A stretch of 45,036 nt of DNA from Candidatus Goldiibacteriota bacterium (GCA_026418955.1 JAOAAI010000014.1:1-45036); one strand, 5' to 3'. Shown: positions 1 through 8,320, counted from the first letter of the stretch. The notes: generated by a model not told the origin, from the sequence alone. Numbers and translations: made by a program.

Positions 1-19
1 AGATGTGTATAAGAGACAG
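1..19 (+). other. Synthetic Tn5 mosaic end (tagmentation adapter)
   Basis: The first 19 bases are exactly AGATGTGTATAAGAGACAG, the engineered mosaic end loaded on Tn5 transposase in tagmentation libraries. It is not the natural IS50 outside or inside end. It is library sequence left in the assembly and should be masked. The dctM reading frame is genuine only from about base 20. Confidence 0.97.
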
Positions 20-941
20 CTATATTACTTTTTATCCATTCAAACATCTTCATAGGAACCTGCTGGTCAATTAAATAATTTGTAAAGCCGAGTGCCGCTC
101 CTAAAATAATAAAAATTCCACCGGTTAAAACAATTGATGCCCTTATAATTCTTGGAAGGTCTTTCTTTAAACTTATATCCCTGTAAATAAAAATCTCAAC
201 TACAAATGCATAAGCCGCAGTAATAACCGCAGCCTCTGCTGCTGTAAATTTACCACTGTATATCCCCCATAATACTAGAAAAGGCAAAGGAATTTCCCAA
301 ATTGCATCTTTAATTGCCTTTGCTATTTGTCCAAACGATAATTTCTTTTTTTCTTGTAATTTTGGCGAATAAAAAAACGCAAGCACAGATATAATAAGCG
401 TGAGTATTATTCCCGGCAAAATGCCTGCAATAAAAAGTTTTGCTATACTCACTTTTGCAATCAAACCATAAAGAATAATAGCAATTGATGGTGGAAATAA
501 AATCCCCATTGTTCCTGCAGATGTTACTATTCCTATTGAAGTTTTTTCTGAATATTTTTCATTAATAAGCATTGCATATAAAAGTCCACCTAAAGCAATT
601 ATGGTAACGCCGGTTGCTCCTGTGAATGCAGTAAAAAAAGTTGAAGCCACAATTGTAACAATCGCAACACCACCGCGCATCCAGCCTATAAATGAATTTA
701 CCAAATTTATCATACGTTTTGGTGTTCCTGATTCTGCCATTAAATATCCGGCAAAAGTAAAAAGCGGAATTGTAATTAAAACTGGCGATACTGCTATTCT
801 TGCCATTTCAATTATGACAGCAGATATATCAACTCCTGATAGAATAAAAAACAAAATCGCAAGCCCGCCAAGAACAACAAAAAGCGGCGCACCAATAAAA
901 GCAAGAATAAGTGAAATTATGGTAATTAATATTATTAACAT
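20..941 (-). CDS. dctM: TRAP transporter large permease DctM, 3'-truncated
   Basis: An open frame starts at the ATG at 941-939 and stays open to the contig edge, giving about 307 residues. The translation begins MLIILITIISLILAFIGAPL. It is almost wholly hydrophobic and has family-typical stretches such as a Gly-rich ALGGLLYAML segment and a GILFPPS-type loop. DctM is the 12-TM channel subunit of sodium-driven tripartite (TRAP) transporters for organic acids and sugar acids. The family is about 425-430 residues, so roughly 120 C-terminal residues are missing because the contig ends. It lies 5 nt downstream of dctQ, in the usual P-Q-M order. Confidence 0.93.
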
Positions 942-946
942 AAATT

Positions 947-1435
947 TTATTTCTTTCTTTTATTATTATATAAAATGGTCTCTAAAATTTTCTGTAAAAA
1001 AGAAAACAGCATAAATAAAAAAACAAGCGGTAATATTAATTCTAGAACCCAGACCGGAATAAAAACTATTCGGGCTGCTTCATTTATTTCATTTAAAATA
1101 AAAATTATTGAAGCTATTAAAAATAAAAAACATATAATAAAAGAAAATGAATTAACAATCAGATTCACTGCATTTTTATTTAATTTCTTAAAAAACTGTG
1201 AAGCAACATCAATATTTATGTGCCTGTTCTTATATGTCGCAAGAGAAGCACCTAAAAAACCAACCCACATAACAAGATAACGTATTATGGAATCAGCACT
1301 TTCCAATCCTAAATTTAAAAACAATCTTAATAAAACCTGGGTTAAAGAAAGGAAAAGCAACAAAAGAAAGACAACAACAATAAAAATTTTCTGGAATTTA
1401 TATAACCGGCAATTTAACCTTCTTAAAAAATCCAT
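947..1435 (-). CDS. dctQ: TRAP transporter small permease DctQ
   Basis: A 162-residue membrane protein with four predicted hydrophobic segments (about residues 15-37, 48-68, 90-113 and 130-152), the DctQ architecture. The segment IIRYLVMWVGFLGASLATYKNRHINID is typical of the family, with a conserved Trp in TM2 and an Arg-His-Ile turn after it. DctQ sits between the periplasmic binding protein and the DctM channel. Its start codon directly abuts the dctP stop codon, and dctM follows after 5 nt, so the three are one transcription unit. Confidence 0.93.
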   Translation of the reverse strand: MDFLRRLNCRLYKFQKIFIVVVFLLLLFLSLTQVLLRLFLNLGLESADSIIRYLVMWVGFLGASLATYKNRHINIDVASQFFKKLNKNAVNLIVNSFSFIICFLFLIASIIFILNEINEAARIVFIPVWVLELILPLVFLFMLFSFLQKILETILYNNKRKK

Positions 1436-2440
1436 TTATTTTCCTTTGCTTCTGAAATCAGAAAGATGTTTTTTGAGTTCATTTAAAAGTTCTTTAGTAT
1501 AAAATTTACCGACAAGTTGATTTGCTGTTTTTTCACTTACATCGGCAAATGTCTTTAAATCTTGTTTATTTGCAATATCAGTAAAAACTATTCCGCTCTT
1601 CTTAAGGACATTTAAAGCATCATTATTTTCTTTTCTTGAAAGTTCAGTTAATTTATTAAATGCCTTCCTTGATTCTTCCATAATTATTTTCCTAAAATTT
1701 TCCGGCATTTTTACCCAAATACTTTTATTTATAAGCACACCACCCGGTACATAAGCAATACGCATATTTAAAATATATTTTGTCATTGTCTGCCACTGCA
1801 TTGCAACTGCTGAAAGTGGGGACCCATAAACACCTTCTATCATACCTGTCTGCAATGCCTGCATAACATCTATCAGGGAAAGAGGTATTGGAACAACCCC
1901 GAGTTCTTTAAACAGGGTATTTACAAGAACATCTTCTCCCCATATCCACATTTTTATTTTTCTGAAAGCATCTATTGAATCAATTTTCTGCTTTGAAAAT
2001 ATATATGCAAAACCAACCTCTGGCCAGCCAAGAACTATAAAACCTTTTTTTTCAAATTGTTTTTCAAAATATGGCGTCATTTTCTCCAAAACATAATCAA
2101 TCTCTTTTTCATTATTTATTATGAGAGGTATGTTTAATATTCTTACTTCTGGCACCACTTCACCTAACCCTTGTGAAGTAAATCCAGCTGCGTGTAACTG
2201 ATTTATCTTCATTTTTTTAAGAACATCTTTTTCATCACCTGAGACACCACCGGGATAAAATTTGAATTTTACTTCCCCTTTTGTTTTTTCATAAATAACT
2301 TCATCCAACTCCTGCATCACATTCATCCAGGTAGAGCCCTCCGGCGCAACTGACGCAAATTTTATTACATACTTTGCCTCAGCAAAAGAAAAAACAGGAA
2401 TAACTAACAGTGCTAATATAACTATAAATATTTTTTTCAT
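1436..2440 (-). CDS. dctP: TRAP transporter solute-binding protein, DctP family
   Basis: A 334-residue periplasmic binding protein. Residues 1-20 form a signal peptide ending in the FSFAEA region. The mature start KYVIKFASVAPEGSTWM and a later MKMWIWGED-type segment with MQALQTGMIEGVYGSP are characteristic of DctP/7TMR-DISM-like TRAP binding proteins. The ligand cannot be read from sequence. The Arg that normally clamps a carboxylate may not be in its usual context (residues near 170 read KIKMWIWGED), so a non-standard ligand is possible. A strong Shine-Dalgarno, GGAGG, sits 6-7 nt upstream of the ATG. Confidence 0.93.
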   Translation of the reverse strand: MKKIFIVILALLVIPVFSFAEAKYVIKFASVAPEGSTWMNVMQELDEVIYEKTKGEVKFKFYPGGVSGDEKDVLKKMKINQLHAAGFTSQGLGEVVPEVRILNIPLIINNEKEIDYVLEKMTPYFEKQFEKKGFIVLGWPEVGFAYIFSKQKIDSIDAFRKIKMWIWGEDVLVNTLFKELGVVPIPLSLIDVMQALQTGMIEGVYGSPLSAVAMQWQTMTKYILNMRIAYVPGGVLINKSIWVKMPENFRKIIMEESRKAFNKLTELSRKENNDALNVLKKSGIVFTDIANKQDLKTFADVSEKTANQLVGKFYTKELLNELKKHLSDFRSKGK

Positions 2441-2462
2441 ATTTTTCCTCCTTGCAAATTTA

Positions 2463-2490
2463 ATCTATCATTTGCCATTTCGCTTCTACC
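2463..2490. repeat. Weak 7-bp-periodic element 3' of the TatT gene
   Basis: Four consecutive 7-mers (atctatc, atttgcc, atttcgc, ttctacc) each end in C with a T-rich core. They lie 13 nt beyond the TatT stop codon. The consensus differs from the TTGCTGR heptads elsewhere in the window, but period and position relative to a stop codon are alike. This may be chance in a low-complexity spacer. Confidence 0.3.
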
Positions 2491-2503
2491 GCCTGTTTCT
2501 CGT

Positions 2504-3394
2504 TTAAAACGCATCACTTAATTTTATTTTAAGAATCTCTGCTTTCTTTTTGGCAATTTTAGTAAATAATTTTTCCGGTATTATATCATCCGGTGTCTTT
2601 TCAATATTTAATAAAAGTTCATCAAATAATTTTTTATCCTGTTTCTGCACAGTATAGAATTTTGCTGTAAAAAAATCCGCTAAAATAAATTTGCCACCGG
2701 ATATCTGTTTTACTTTTTCATATTCTTGTTTTGCTTTTTCTAAATCACCACCAAACATCTTTGGCATAGAATAATAAACAATCATAAATAAATGTGGCAA
2801 ACCATAAAAATATTTATTATCAAGTTCTAAAACTCTTGCCATCATAGTTCTTACTTTTGGCAAATCTGAAACTGCTTCTACTGAATTTTTGTTCAAATTA
2901 ATAAAAGAACCCCAGGCAAACGCTGTCCAAAAAAGTGCCTCTACATCTTTTTTATTAAATGCTATCATCATTTTTTCAAATTCTGAAAAATCTTTATCAA
3001 GAACATTTTTAAAATCATTGTTTTTAGTCAAAATTTTCATTCCGTAATCTTTTGCTTTTTTATAAAAATACGATGCTTTTTTTAAATTTTCTTTTTCTTT
3101 TTTCTTATCTGTATCCATATCCTCCAAAAAACCCATTGCATACATTCCATAAAGTTTGCATCCTTTTAAAAGCAAGTCATCATTTTCATAATTGGAGCCT
3201 TTGATAAGGCCATCTAATAATTTTAAATTTGCCGGCACTGCTTCTTTTGCAAAATCAATATCTTCTTCTTCAAAAAATGCTGTAACAACATCTTCCATAA
3301 AACTGCCTGTCGCATTTATTGTAATTCTTTTTATACTGCAACCAGATAAAGATAAAACTAAAAAAAGCAAAAGAAAAATTTTAATTTTATTCAT
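2504..3394 (-). CDS. TatT-family lipoprotein of a TRAP transporter (TPAT type)
   Basis: About 296 residues with a clear lipoprotein signal (lipobox LSGC, Cys near residue 19 from this start). Its all-helical TPR-like body contains family-typical stretches around AFWTAFAWGSFINLN and GLPHLFMIVYYSMPKMFGGD. These match the TatT (T-component) family first described beside TRAP transporters in Treponema, where a trimeric TPR protein contacts the solute-binding protein. Position directly before dctP supports this. An upstream in-frame ATG at 3400 exists, but AAGGTG is correctly spaced (7 nt) only for the ATG at 3394. It overlaps the preceding gene by 8 nt, suggesting translational coupling. Confidence 0.88.
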   Translation of the reverse strand: MNKIKIFLLLFLVLSLSGCSIKRITINATGSFMEDVVTAFFEEEDIDFAKEAVPANLKLLDGLIKGSNYENDDLLLKGCKLYGMYAMGFLEDMDTDKKKEKENLKKASYFYKKAKDYGMKILTKNNDFKNVLDKDFSEFEKMMIAFNKKDVEALFWTAFAWGSFINLNKNSVEAVSDLPKVRTMMARVLELDNKYFYGLPHLFMIVYYSMPKMFGGDLEKAKQEYEKVKQISGGKFILADFFTAKFYTVQKQDKKLFDELLLNIEKTPDDIIPEKLFTKIAKKKAEILKIKLSDAF

Positions 3395-4118
3395 ATTCAT
3401 TCACCTTTTCTGGTAATTTTTCATATCTTTGTCCTGTTTCTTCATCTATTATACTGTATCCGACCAGTTCTGCAAAATGAACATTTGTATCTGCCCGGAC
3501 ATAACCAAAACCTTTTCCATACCAGTATTTTTCAACAGTTGCTTTTCCATCTCCCTGATCAACAACAGCATGAATAAGGTAAGTATCTATCTCGCCTACT
3601 TTGGTTTTAATTTTCTCTCTTTTTACCACTTCAAATTTCCCGGTTATATTTCTTTCTATTGAAAAAAATAATATCTGGGCAGATGCTTTTGCTTTTTGCT
3701 CCCATTTATTTCCTGCTTTCAATGGAAATTTAAAAAAATTAACCTCCGGAATTATATTTGCCTCAATAGAAAAATTAAAAATAGGGAATGGATATCTGAT
3801 AACGCGCATATAAACACCGTTTTTGTCTCTTCTTATTAAATACCTTATATCAACCTTAGGCGCATAAAAATAAAAATAATCTTTTTCATCTTTTTTTTCT
3901 ATATCTTTTATCTCTGCTTTAACTTTTATAATTTTATCTGGTTCTGCTTTTTTATACGCTTCAAAAAAAAGCAAACTCCCCTTTGCCATAGGATAGTATT
4001 TTTCATCCGGTGTTATTTCTTTTACAGTTTTAGTTAAATTTTCAAAAGATTGAGAATATAATAAATCACCAAAAAAAATAATTGTAATTATAAAACCTGT
4101 TATTGCTACTTTATTCAT
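3387..4118 (-). CDS. Secreted protein of unknown function, first gene of the TRAP operon
   Basis: A 243-residue protein with an N-terminal hydrophobic segment (residues 5-22) that reads as a signal peptide or membrane anchor, followed by a beta-rich body. The C-terminal half has VEKYWYGKGFGYVRADTN and a KTKVGEIDTYLIHAV segment. These faintly recall DUF3108-like or outer-membrane-associated proteins, but I do not recognise the family firmly. It is the promoter-proximal gene and overlaps the TatT gene, so it is probably a periplasmic partner of the transporter or lipoprotein. That role is inference from position alone. Confidence 0.75.
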   Translation of the reverse strand: MNKVAITGFIITIIFFGDLLYSQSFENLTKTVKEITPDEKYYPMAKGSLLFFEAYKKAEPDKIIKVKAEIKDIEKKDEKDYFYFYAPKVDIRYLIRRDKNGVYMRVIRYPFPIFNFSIEANIIPEVNFFKFPLKAGNKWEQKAKASAQILFFSIERNITGKFEVVKREKIKTKVGEIDTYLIHAVVDQGDGKATVEKYWYGKGFGYVRADTNVHFAELVGYSIIDEETGQRYEKLPEKVNEYE

Positions 4119-4153
4119 AATTTTATCCTCTGTAATTAATAAATTTAAAAAAG

Positions 4154-4180
4154 ATTATCATAATAAATATATTATGTCAA
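4154..4180 (-). promoter_or_regulatory. Promoter of the TRAP operon
   Basis: On the minus strand a perfect -35 TTGACA (4180-4175) is followed after 15 bases by GATAAT (4159-4154), five of six matches to the -10 consensus. The spacer is shorter than the usual 16-18. Predicted transcription starts near 4147, leaving a leader of about 30 nt with AGAGG before the ATG at 4118. Confidence 0.55.
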
Positions 4181-4227
4181 TAAAACGTATTTTTCAGTTA
4201 TTTTGACGATTTCTTACAGATTGATGT

Positions 4228-4611
4228 TTACTTGCTTTTTCCAGCAGTTACATCGTAAATAACGCCACCTAATTCATATCCCCCGCCCCAGCCAACAACA
4301 ATAAAAAGTCCAATTATATATAATCCGATTGTGTCAAATCCTATTGTCTTTGACTTTGATAATTCATCTTTAAAAATCAAATATGTTATACTTCCCAAAA
4401 GTAAACTCCCAACCACCCCGCCGGCAATTTTAGCATTATTTTTTTCATCCCAGCCCTTTTGCGATTTTATTTTGCTCTTTTCTATATCAAGATATGCCTC
4501 CTGCGCCTTTTTTTCAAGCAAGTATTTTTTCCTTTCTTCACTTAAACTCGCACAGCCAGAAATTAAAAAAATATATATAAAAAGATTTAAAACTATCAAA
4601 AGCTTTTTCAT
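4228..4611 (-). CDS. Small lipoprotein with two membrane segments, unknown function
   Basis: A 127-residue protein with a lipoprotein signal (lipobox ISGC, Cys20). A charged helical stretch (residues 22-60) includes SEERKKYLLEKKAQEAYLD. Two hydrophobic segments follow (about 63-82 and 93-112), the second Gly-rich, GLFIVVGWGGGYELGG. I do not recognise the family. It starts 3 nt after the tldD stop, so it ends the gmhA-kds-tldD operon. A lipid anchor plus C-terminal hydrophobic segments suggests an envelope protein. Confidence 0.7.
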   Translation of the reverse strand: MKKLLIVLNLFIYIFLISGCASLSEERKKYLLEKKAQEAYLDIEKSKIKSQKGWDEKNNAKIAGGVVGSLLLGSITYLIFKDELSKSKTIGFDTIGLYIIGLFIVVGWGGGYELGGVIYDVTAGKSK

Positions 4612-4613
4612 TT

Positions 4614-5987
4614 CTATTTGCTCCCGATAAGTATTTTCGGTATGCGCAAAGTTGGCTGAGCATCTGATACAGGGACCCCCTGCCCATCTTTACCGCAAGT
4701 TCCTGATTCAAACCCTAAATCATCACATACGGCATCTATATTTTTTAAAATATCCTGCCCTTTACCGAGTAAAGTTGCATCCCTTACTGGTTTTACAATT
4801 TTTCCATTTTCAATTTTAAATCCTTCTTTTATCTCAAAAATAAACTCACCGGTTACTGTATTTACCTGACCGCCACCCATTTTTTTTATATAAATGCCAT
4901 TTTTTGTATCTTTAATCAAATCCGCTTCTTTGCCTTTTCCAGGTTTTATATAAATATTTGACATACGCGGTATTGGTATATGAAAAAACGATTCGCGCCT
5001 TCCATTTCCTGTTGAAACCTTACCATCCCTAAATGCGGTTACCCGGTCATATAAATAATTTTTCAAAATTCCATTTTCGATTAAAATAGTTTTTTTTGCT
5101 TTTATTCCCTCATCATCAAAAGAATACGAACCGCGTTTACCTGGGATTGTTGCATCATCAATAACTGTTATCAATGGCGAAGCAACTACTTGGCCAATTT
5201 TTCCTTTGTATTCTGATAAATTTTTTTGCACCAGATCAGCTTCCAACGAATGTCCAATCGCCTCATGAATTAAAGTTCCACCGGCTTCTGCTGAAATTAC
5301 AGCCGGCATTTCACCGGTAATTTTTTCATTGATATCAAGTAATCTTAAAGCTGCCTCAGCTGTTTCCCTTGATTTTTCTTTAAGATTATTTTGCTTTAAT
5401 AATTCATATCCACAGGCACCTGAAATTACAGAATAACCGGTTTCAATGCTATTGCCTTTGCCAGCCATAATAAAAATAATAAAAGTGGTATATATACGTC
5501 TGTCTTTTACATAATTGCCTGTATCATTTAAAATTTTAACTTCTTGTATTTTTTCAGAAATTGTTAATTTTACCTGTTTTATATTATGGCTTATTTTCCT
5601 TACAAAATTATCCATTTCTTTAAGTAATTCTATTTTTTTATCTGTTTTTATTTTATTATGAGGTATTTTTATTTTATTTACATCAGGGGGGATAATTCGC
5701 CGTATATAATTTTTTGTTTTTTTCTTCCCGGAAGTTAAAAAATTATTTTTAATATTTCTTACAGCATTCAAAACTTTTTTTTCTTTTACTTCATCTGTAC
5801 AGTTATAAAAAATATTAAAATCTTTAACACCTTTTATTCCTATCCCCGATAGGCTACAGCATGTAAACTGGTCTATTTTTGAATTTTCAAGCGAAATTAT
5901 TTTAGTTTCTGTATTTTCAAAAAAAATATCCCATAAATCAAAATTATAAGATGAAAGCAAACTTCCTGCTTTTTCTAAAATATCCAT
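4614..5987 (-). CDS. tldD: TldD family metalloprotease
   Basis: A 457-residue cytoplasmic metalloprotease of the TldD/PmbA family (peptidase U62). The zinc motif HExxxH is at residues 241-246 (HEAIGH) followed by SLEAD, exactly as in TldD. A Gly-rich C-terminal region contains the GGGQVNTVTGEF and ESGTCGKDGQGVPVSDAQP stretches that form the peptide channel and metal-site surroundings. Length matches the family (450-480). TldD normally works with TldE/PmbA as a heterodimer to degrade unfolded peptides or process modified peptides. No tldE is in this window. It follows the 53-aa membrane protein gene by 3 nt. Confidence 0.95.
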   Translation of the reverse strand: MDILEKAGSLLSSYNFDLWDIFFENTETKIISLENSKIDQFTCCSLSGIGIKGVKDFNIFYNCTDEVKEKKVLNAVRNIKNNFLTSGKKKTKNYIRRIIPPDVNKIKIPHNKIKTDKKIELLKEMDNFVRKISHNIKQVKLTISEKIQEVKILNDTGNYVKDRRIYTTFIIFIMAGKGNSIETGYSVISGACGYELLKQNNLKEKSRETAEAALRLLDINEKITGEMPAVISAEAGGTLIHEAIGHSLEADLVQKNLSEYKGKIGQVVASPLITVIDDATIPGKRGSYSFDDEGIKAKKTILIENGILKNYLYDRVTAFRDGKVSTGNGRRESFFHIPIPRMSNIYIKPGKGKEADLIKDTKNGIYIKKMGGGQVNTVTGEFIFEIKEGFKIENGKIVKPVRDATLLGKGQDILKNIDAVCDDLGFESGTCGKDGQGVPVSDAQPTLRIPKILIGSK

Positions 5988-5990
5988 TTT

Positions 5991-6152
5991 TTATTTTTTT
6001 CTTTCTCCTGAAATTGCTATTATTCCCCAGATTAAAAGCACAAGTGAAAAAAGACCAATATATAAAAAAACTATATTAAATCCATATTTTATTATACAAA
6101 AAATACTCAATAATAAAATTACAGTAAATAAACCCACAAGAATTTCATACAT
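5991..6152 (-). CDS. 53-residue two-helix membrane protein, unknown
   Basis: A small gene: ATG at 6152-6150, stop TAA at 5993-5991, 53 residues. The translation starts MYEILVGLFTVILLLSIFCI and ends in a charged SGERKK tail. Two hydrophobic helices (about 4-21 and 26-47) are separated by a short KYG turn. An ideal Shine-Dalgarno (GGAGG, 6164-6160) lies 7 nt before the ATG. The gene fits exactly between the RNase H stop at 6173 and the tldD ATG at 5987. Function unknown. Its RBS, hydrophobicity and lack of conflict with neighbours argue that it is real. Confidence 0.7.
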   Translation of the reverse strand: MYEILVGLFTVILLLSIFCIIKYGFNIVFLYIGLFSLVLLIWGIIAISGERKK

Positions 6153-6172
6153 ATCATTTCCTCCATTCTTTA

Positions 6173-6583
6173 TTATTTTATGGATTGATTTTTACTTGCT
6201 TTTTTTGCTAATTTATCTGCTTTTTTATTATTTTCATTACTTATATGAACTAATTCAAAATTTATATTTTTTTTTAATTCTAAAATTTTTTTTAAAATTT
6301 CTTTTAATTTTGTGTTTTTTATTTTATATTCTCCGGAAATCTGCCTGCATAAAAGTTCGCTATCTGAAAAAATTTTTATTTCTTTAATGTTTTTTTCTAT
6401 AGCCACCTTTAAAAGTTCTAAAAGTGCTGTGTATTCTGCTATATTATTTGTGGCATAACCTATATTCTTTGATGCTTCATAGATGAGTTCTGAATTTTTA
6501 TAAATTAAAATACCAATCCCAGAAATTCCCGGATTACCGGATGATGCTCCATCAATATATGCAGTATATTCTGTATTATTCAT
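6173..6583 (-). CDS. Ribonuclease HI-family protein
   Basis: A 136-residue single-domain RNase H fold of the short 'archaeal-type' RNase HI/RT-like subgroup. All four catalytic acidic residues are visible: D11 (YIDGASSGNPG), E50 (NNIAEYTAL), D74 (FSDSELL) and D123 (NKKADKLAK). The basic handle region of E. coli RnhA is absent, as expected for this subgroup. It would cleave RNA in RNA-DNA hybrids. Its start overlaps the kdsA stop by 8 nt, so co-expression with Kdo genes is probably incidental to operon packing. Confidence 0.93.
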   Translation of the reverse strand: MNNTEYTAYIDGASSGNPGISGIGILIYKNSELIYEASKNIGYATNNIAEYTALLELLKVAIEKNIKEIKIFSDSELLCRQISGEYKIKNTKLKEILKKILELKKNINFELVHISNENNKKADKLAKKASKNQSIK

Positions 6584-7418
6584 TTGCTATTTTAAAAATT
6601 TCTTTTAACTTTTCAAGTAAATTTTCAACTTTATCCAAAGGGTACTGGGTAGCCCGATCAGATAAAGCATTTTTTATATTATGATGAACTTCCAGAAAAA
6701 CTCCGTTTGCTCCTGCGGCAATTGCTGACTTTGCAATCACCGGAACAAATTCCCTATCTCCTGAACTTTTATCGCCTGCCCCACCTGGTCTTTGAACAGA
6801 ATGGGTAGCATCAATAACCAAAGGATAACCTGCGTTTTTCATAATAAAAATTGAACGCATATCAACAACCAAATTATTATAACCAAATGAAAAACCACGC
6901 TCAGTTAAAATTATATTTTTATTACCTGTGCTTTCCACTTTTTCAATCACATTAAAAATTTCATATGGCGATAAAAACTGTCCCTTTTTTATATTTATTG
7001 CTTTTCCTGTTTCTGCAGTTTTTAAAATCAAATCAGTTTGCCGGCATAAAAAAGCCGGTATCTGCAGAACATCAATGACTTTTGCAACGAGTTTCACATC
7101 CTTTGTTTCATGAACATCTGTTAAAATTGCAATATTTAATTTTTCCTTTATTTTTTTTAAAATGTTAATGCCTTTTTTAAACCCTAAACCACGAAAACTT
7201 TTTAAAGAACTTCTGTTTGCCTTATCATAAGATGCTTTAAAAATAAATGGTATTGATAATTTTTCTGTTATTTCTTTTAATCTTTCTGCGATAAAAAAAG
7301 CCATTTTTTCATTTTCAATAACACAGGGACCGGCTATGAGAAAAAAATCTCTCTGTCCGATTTTTAAATTTTCTTTAATTTTAATCTTTTTTTCCAAACT
7401 TTCTTTGTCTATCTTCAT
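6576..7418 (-). CDS. kdsA: 3-deoxy-8-phosphooctulonate (Kdo-8-P) synthase
   Basis: A 280-residue TIM-barrel aldolase condensing phosphoenolpyruvate with arabinose-5-phosphate to Kdo-8-P. Key segments are AGPCVIEN (29-36), KASYDKANRSS, FLCRQTDL, FGYNNLVVDMRS, DATHSVQ and SDRATQ. Cys32 occupies the position of the metal-ligand Cys of the Aquifex enzyme (E. coli has Asn). His in DATHSVQ, Glu in VFLEVHH and Asp in SDRATQ complete the site, so this is the metal-dependent class. A 24-residue lysine-rich N-terminal lead overlaps the preceding small gene by 38 nt. The start may lie slightly further in. Confidence 0.96.
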   Translation of the reverse strand: MKIDKESLEKKIKIKENLKIGQRDFFLIAGPCVIENEKMAFFIAERLKEITEKLSIPFIFKASYDKANRSSLKSFRGLGFKKGINILKKIKEKLNIAILTDVHETKDVKLVAKVIDVLQIPAFLCRQTDLILKTAETGKAINIKKGQFLSPYEIFNVIEKVESTGNKNIILTERGFSFGYNNLVVDMRSIFIMKNAGYPLVIDATHSVQRPGGAGDKSSGDREFVPVIAKSAIAAGANGVFLEVHHNIKNALSDRATQYPLDKVENLLEKLKEIFKIANE

Positions 7419-7581
7419 ACATCCATTCCATTATTATATTTTTTAATAATTTCTCGACAGGCATATTATACTTCTTTGCAAGCGCCTGTAAAGCATTGAA
7501 TTTCTCCTGCGCGGATTTATACTTTGCCCGTGAAAAATTTAGCAAATCGGTTTCTAGTTCTTTTTTATCTTTTTCATCCAT
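7381..7581 (-). CDS. 66-residue charged helical protein between kdsB and kdsA
   Basis: A short ORF rich in Lys and Glu, predicted helical, e.g. NALQALAKKYNMPVEKLLKN around residues 29-48, which reads like a small helix-turn-helix or dimerisation module. It overlaps kdsB by 8 nt at its start and kdsA by 38 nt at its end, so translation is likely coupled. I do not recognise the family. The insertion of a gene in this position and the codon usage matching its neighbours support reality over chance. Confidence 0.6.
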   Translation of the reverse strand: MDEKDKKELETDLLNFSRAKYKSAQEKFNALQALAKKYNMPVEKLLKNIIMEWMYEDRQRKFGKKD

Positions 7582-8320
7582 TTCTTTTTTTCTTTAAAAA
7601 CTTTTTGAATTTTTTTAAATCCTCTGCTGTATCAATGCTCATACTTTTACTTTTTACTATGACCACTTTTACTCGGCATAAATTTTCAATTAATCTCAAT
7701 TGTTCTAATTTTTCTATTTCTTCGTATTTGCTTTTTAAATTAAGCCATTTATCAAGAATGCCTTTCCTAAAAACATAAATGCCAATATGCTTTAAAATAT
7801 CCCCTTTTTTATATTTGCCATCCCTACTAAAAGGTATTAAAGCACGCGAAAAATAAAGCGCGTTATTATCACAATCCACAACCACTTTAACAAAATTGGG
7901 ATTATTTATTTCTTTAAAATCTGTAAATGGCGTTGCAAGAGTAACAACATCGCAGCTTTTTTCATTCATAAGAGTTTTTATTGCTTTATCAATAAACCGC
8001 GACTCTAAAAGCGGCTCATCTCCCTGTATATTTATCACTATGTCATTTATATTGGCATTTGTTGTTTTTAATGCCTCTCTTATTCTTTCTGTCCCTGATT
8101 TACATTTTGACGAAGTTAAAATAACCGAGCCACCAATTTTTTCTATGACTTTTTTTATTTTATCATCATCTGTTGCCACATATAATTTTTTTATTAATTT
8201 TGATTTTCTTACATTAAGAAAAGTATGCTCAATAATTGTTTTTCCGTTAACTCTTATGAGCATCTTTTCTTTTAATCTTGTTGATTTTAGCCTTGCCGGT
8301 ATTATTCCTATAATATTCAT
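7574..8320 (-). CDS. kdsB: CMP-Kdo synthetase (3-deoxy-manno-octulosonate cytidylyltransferase)
   Basis: A 248-residue nucleotidyltransferase that activates Kdo with CTP. It has the N-terminal GIIPARLKSTRLKEKML nucleotide-binding loop (canonical IPARxxSTRLPxKxL), VATDDDKI, SGTERIREAL and the metal-binding NIQGDEPLL, in KdsB order and length. The loop residues are Lys-Glu where many homologues have Pro-Gly. It acts immediately after KdsC in the Kdo pathway. It is 17 nt downstream of rfaE2. Confidence 0.95.
   Translation of the reverse strand: MNIIGIIPARLKSTRLKEKMLIRVNGKTIIEHTFLNVRKSKLIKKLYVATDDDKIKKVIEKIGGSVILTSSKCKSGTERIREALKTTNANINDIVINIQGDEPLLESRFIDKAIKTLMNEKSCDVVTLATPFTDFKEINNPNFVKVVVDCDNNALYFSRALIPFSRDGKYKKGDILKHIGIYVFRKGILDKWLNLKSKYEEIEKLEQLRLIENLCRVKVVIVKSKSMSIDTAEDLKKFKKFLKKKRNG

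Noticed and set aside
601..1014. Plus-strand ORF over dctM/dctQ
   Set aside because: The minus strand shows continuous DctM and DctQ homology; this is a shadow frame.
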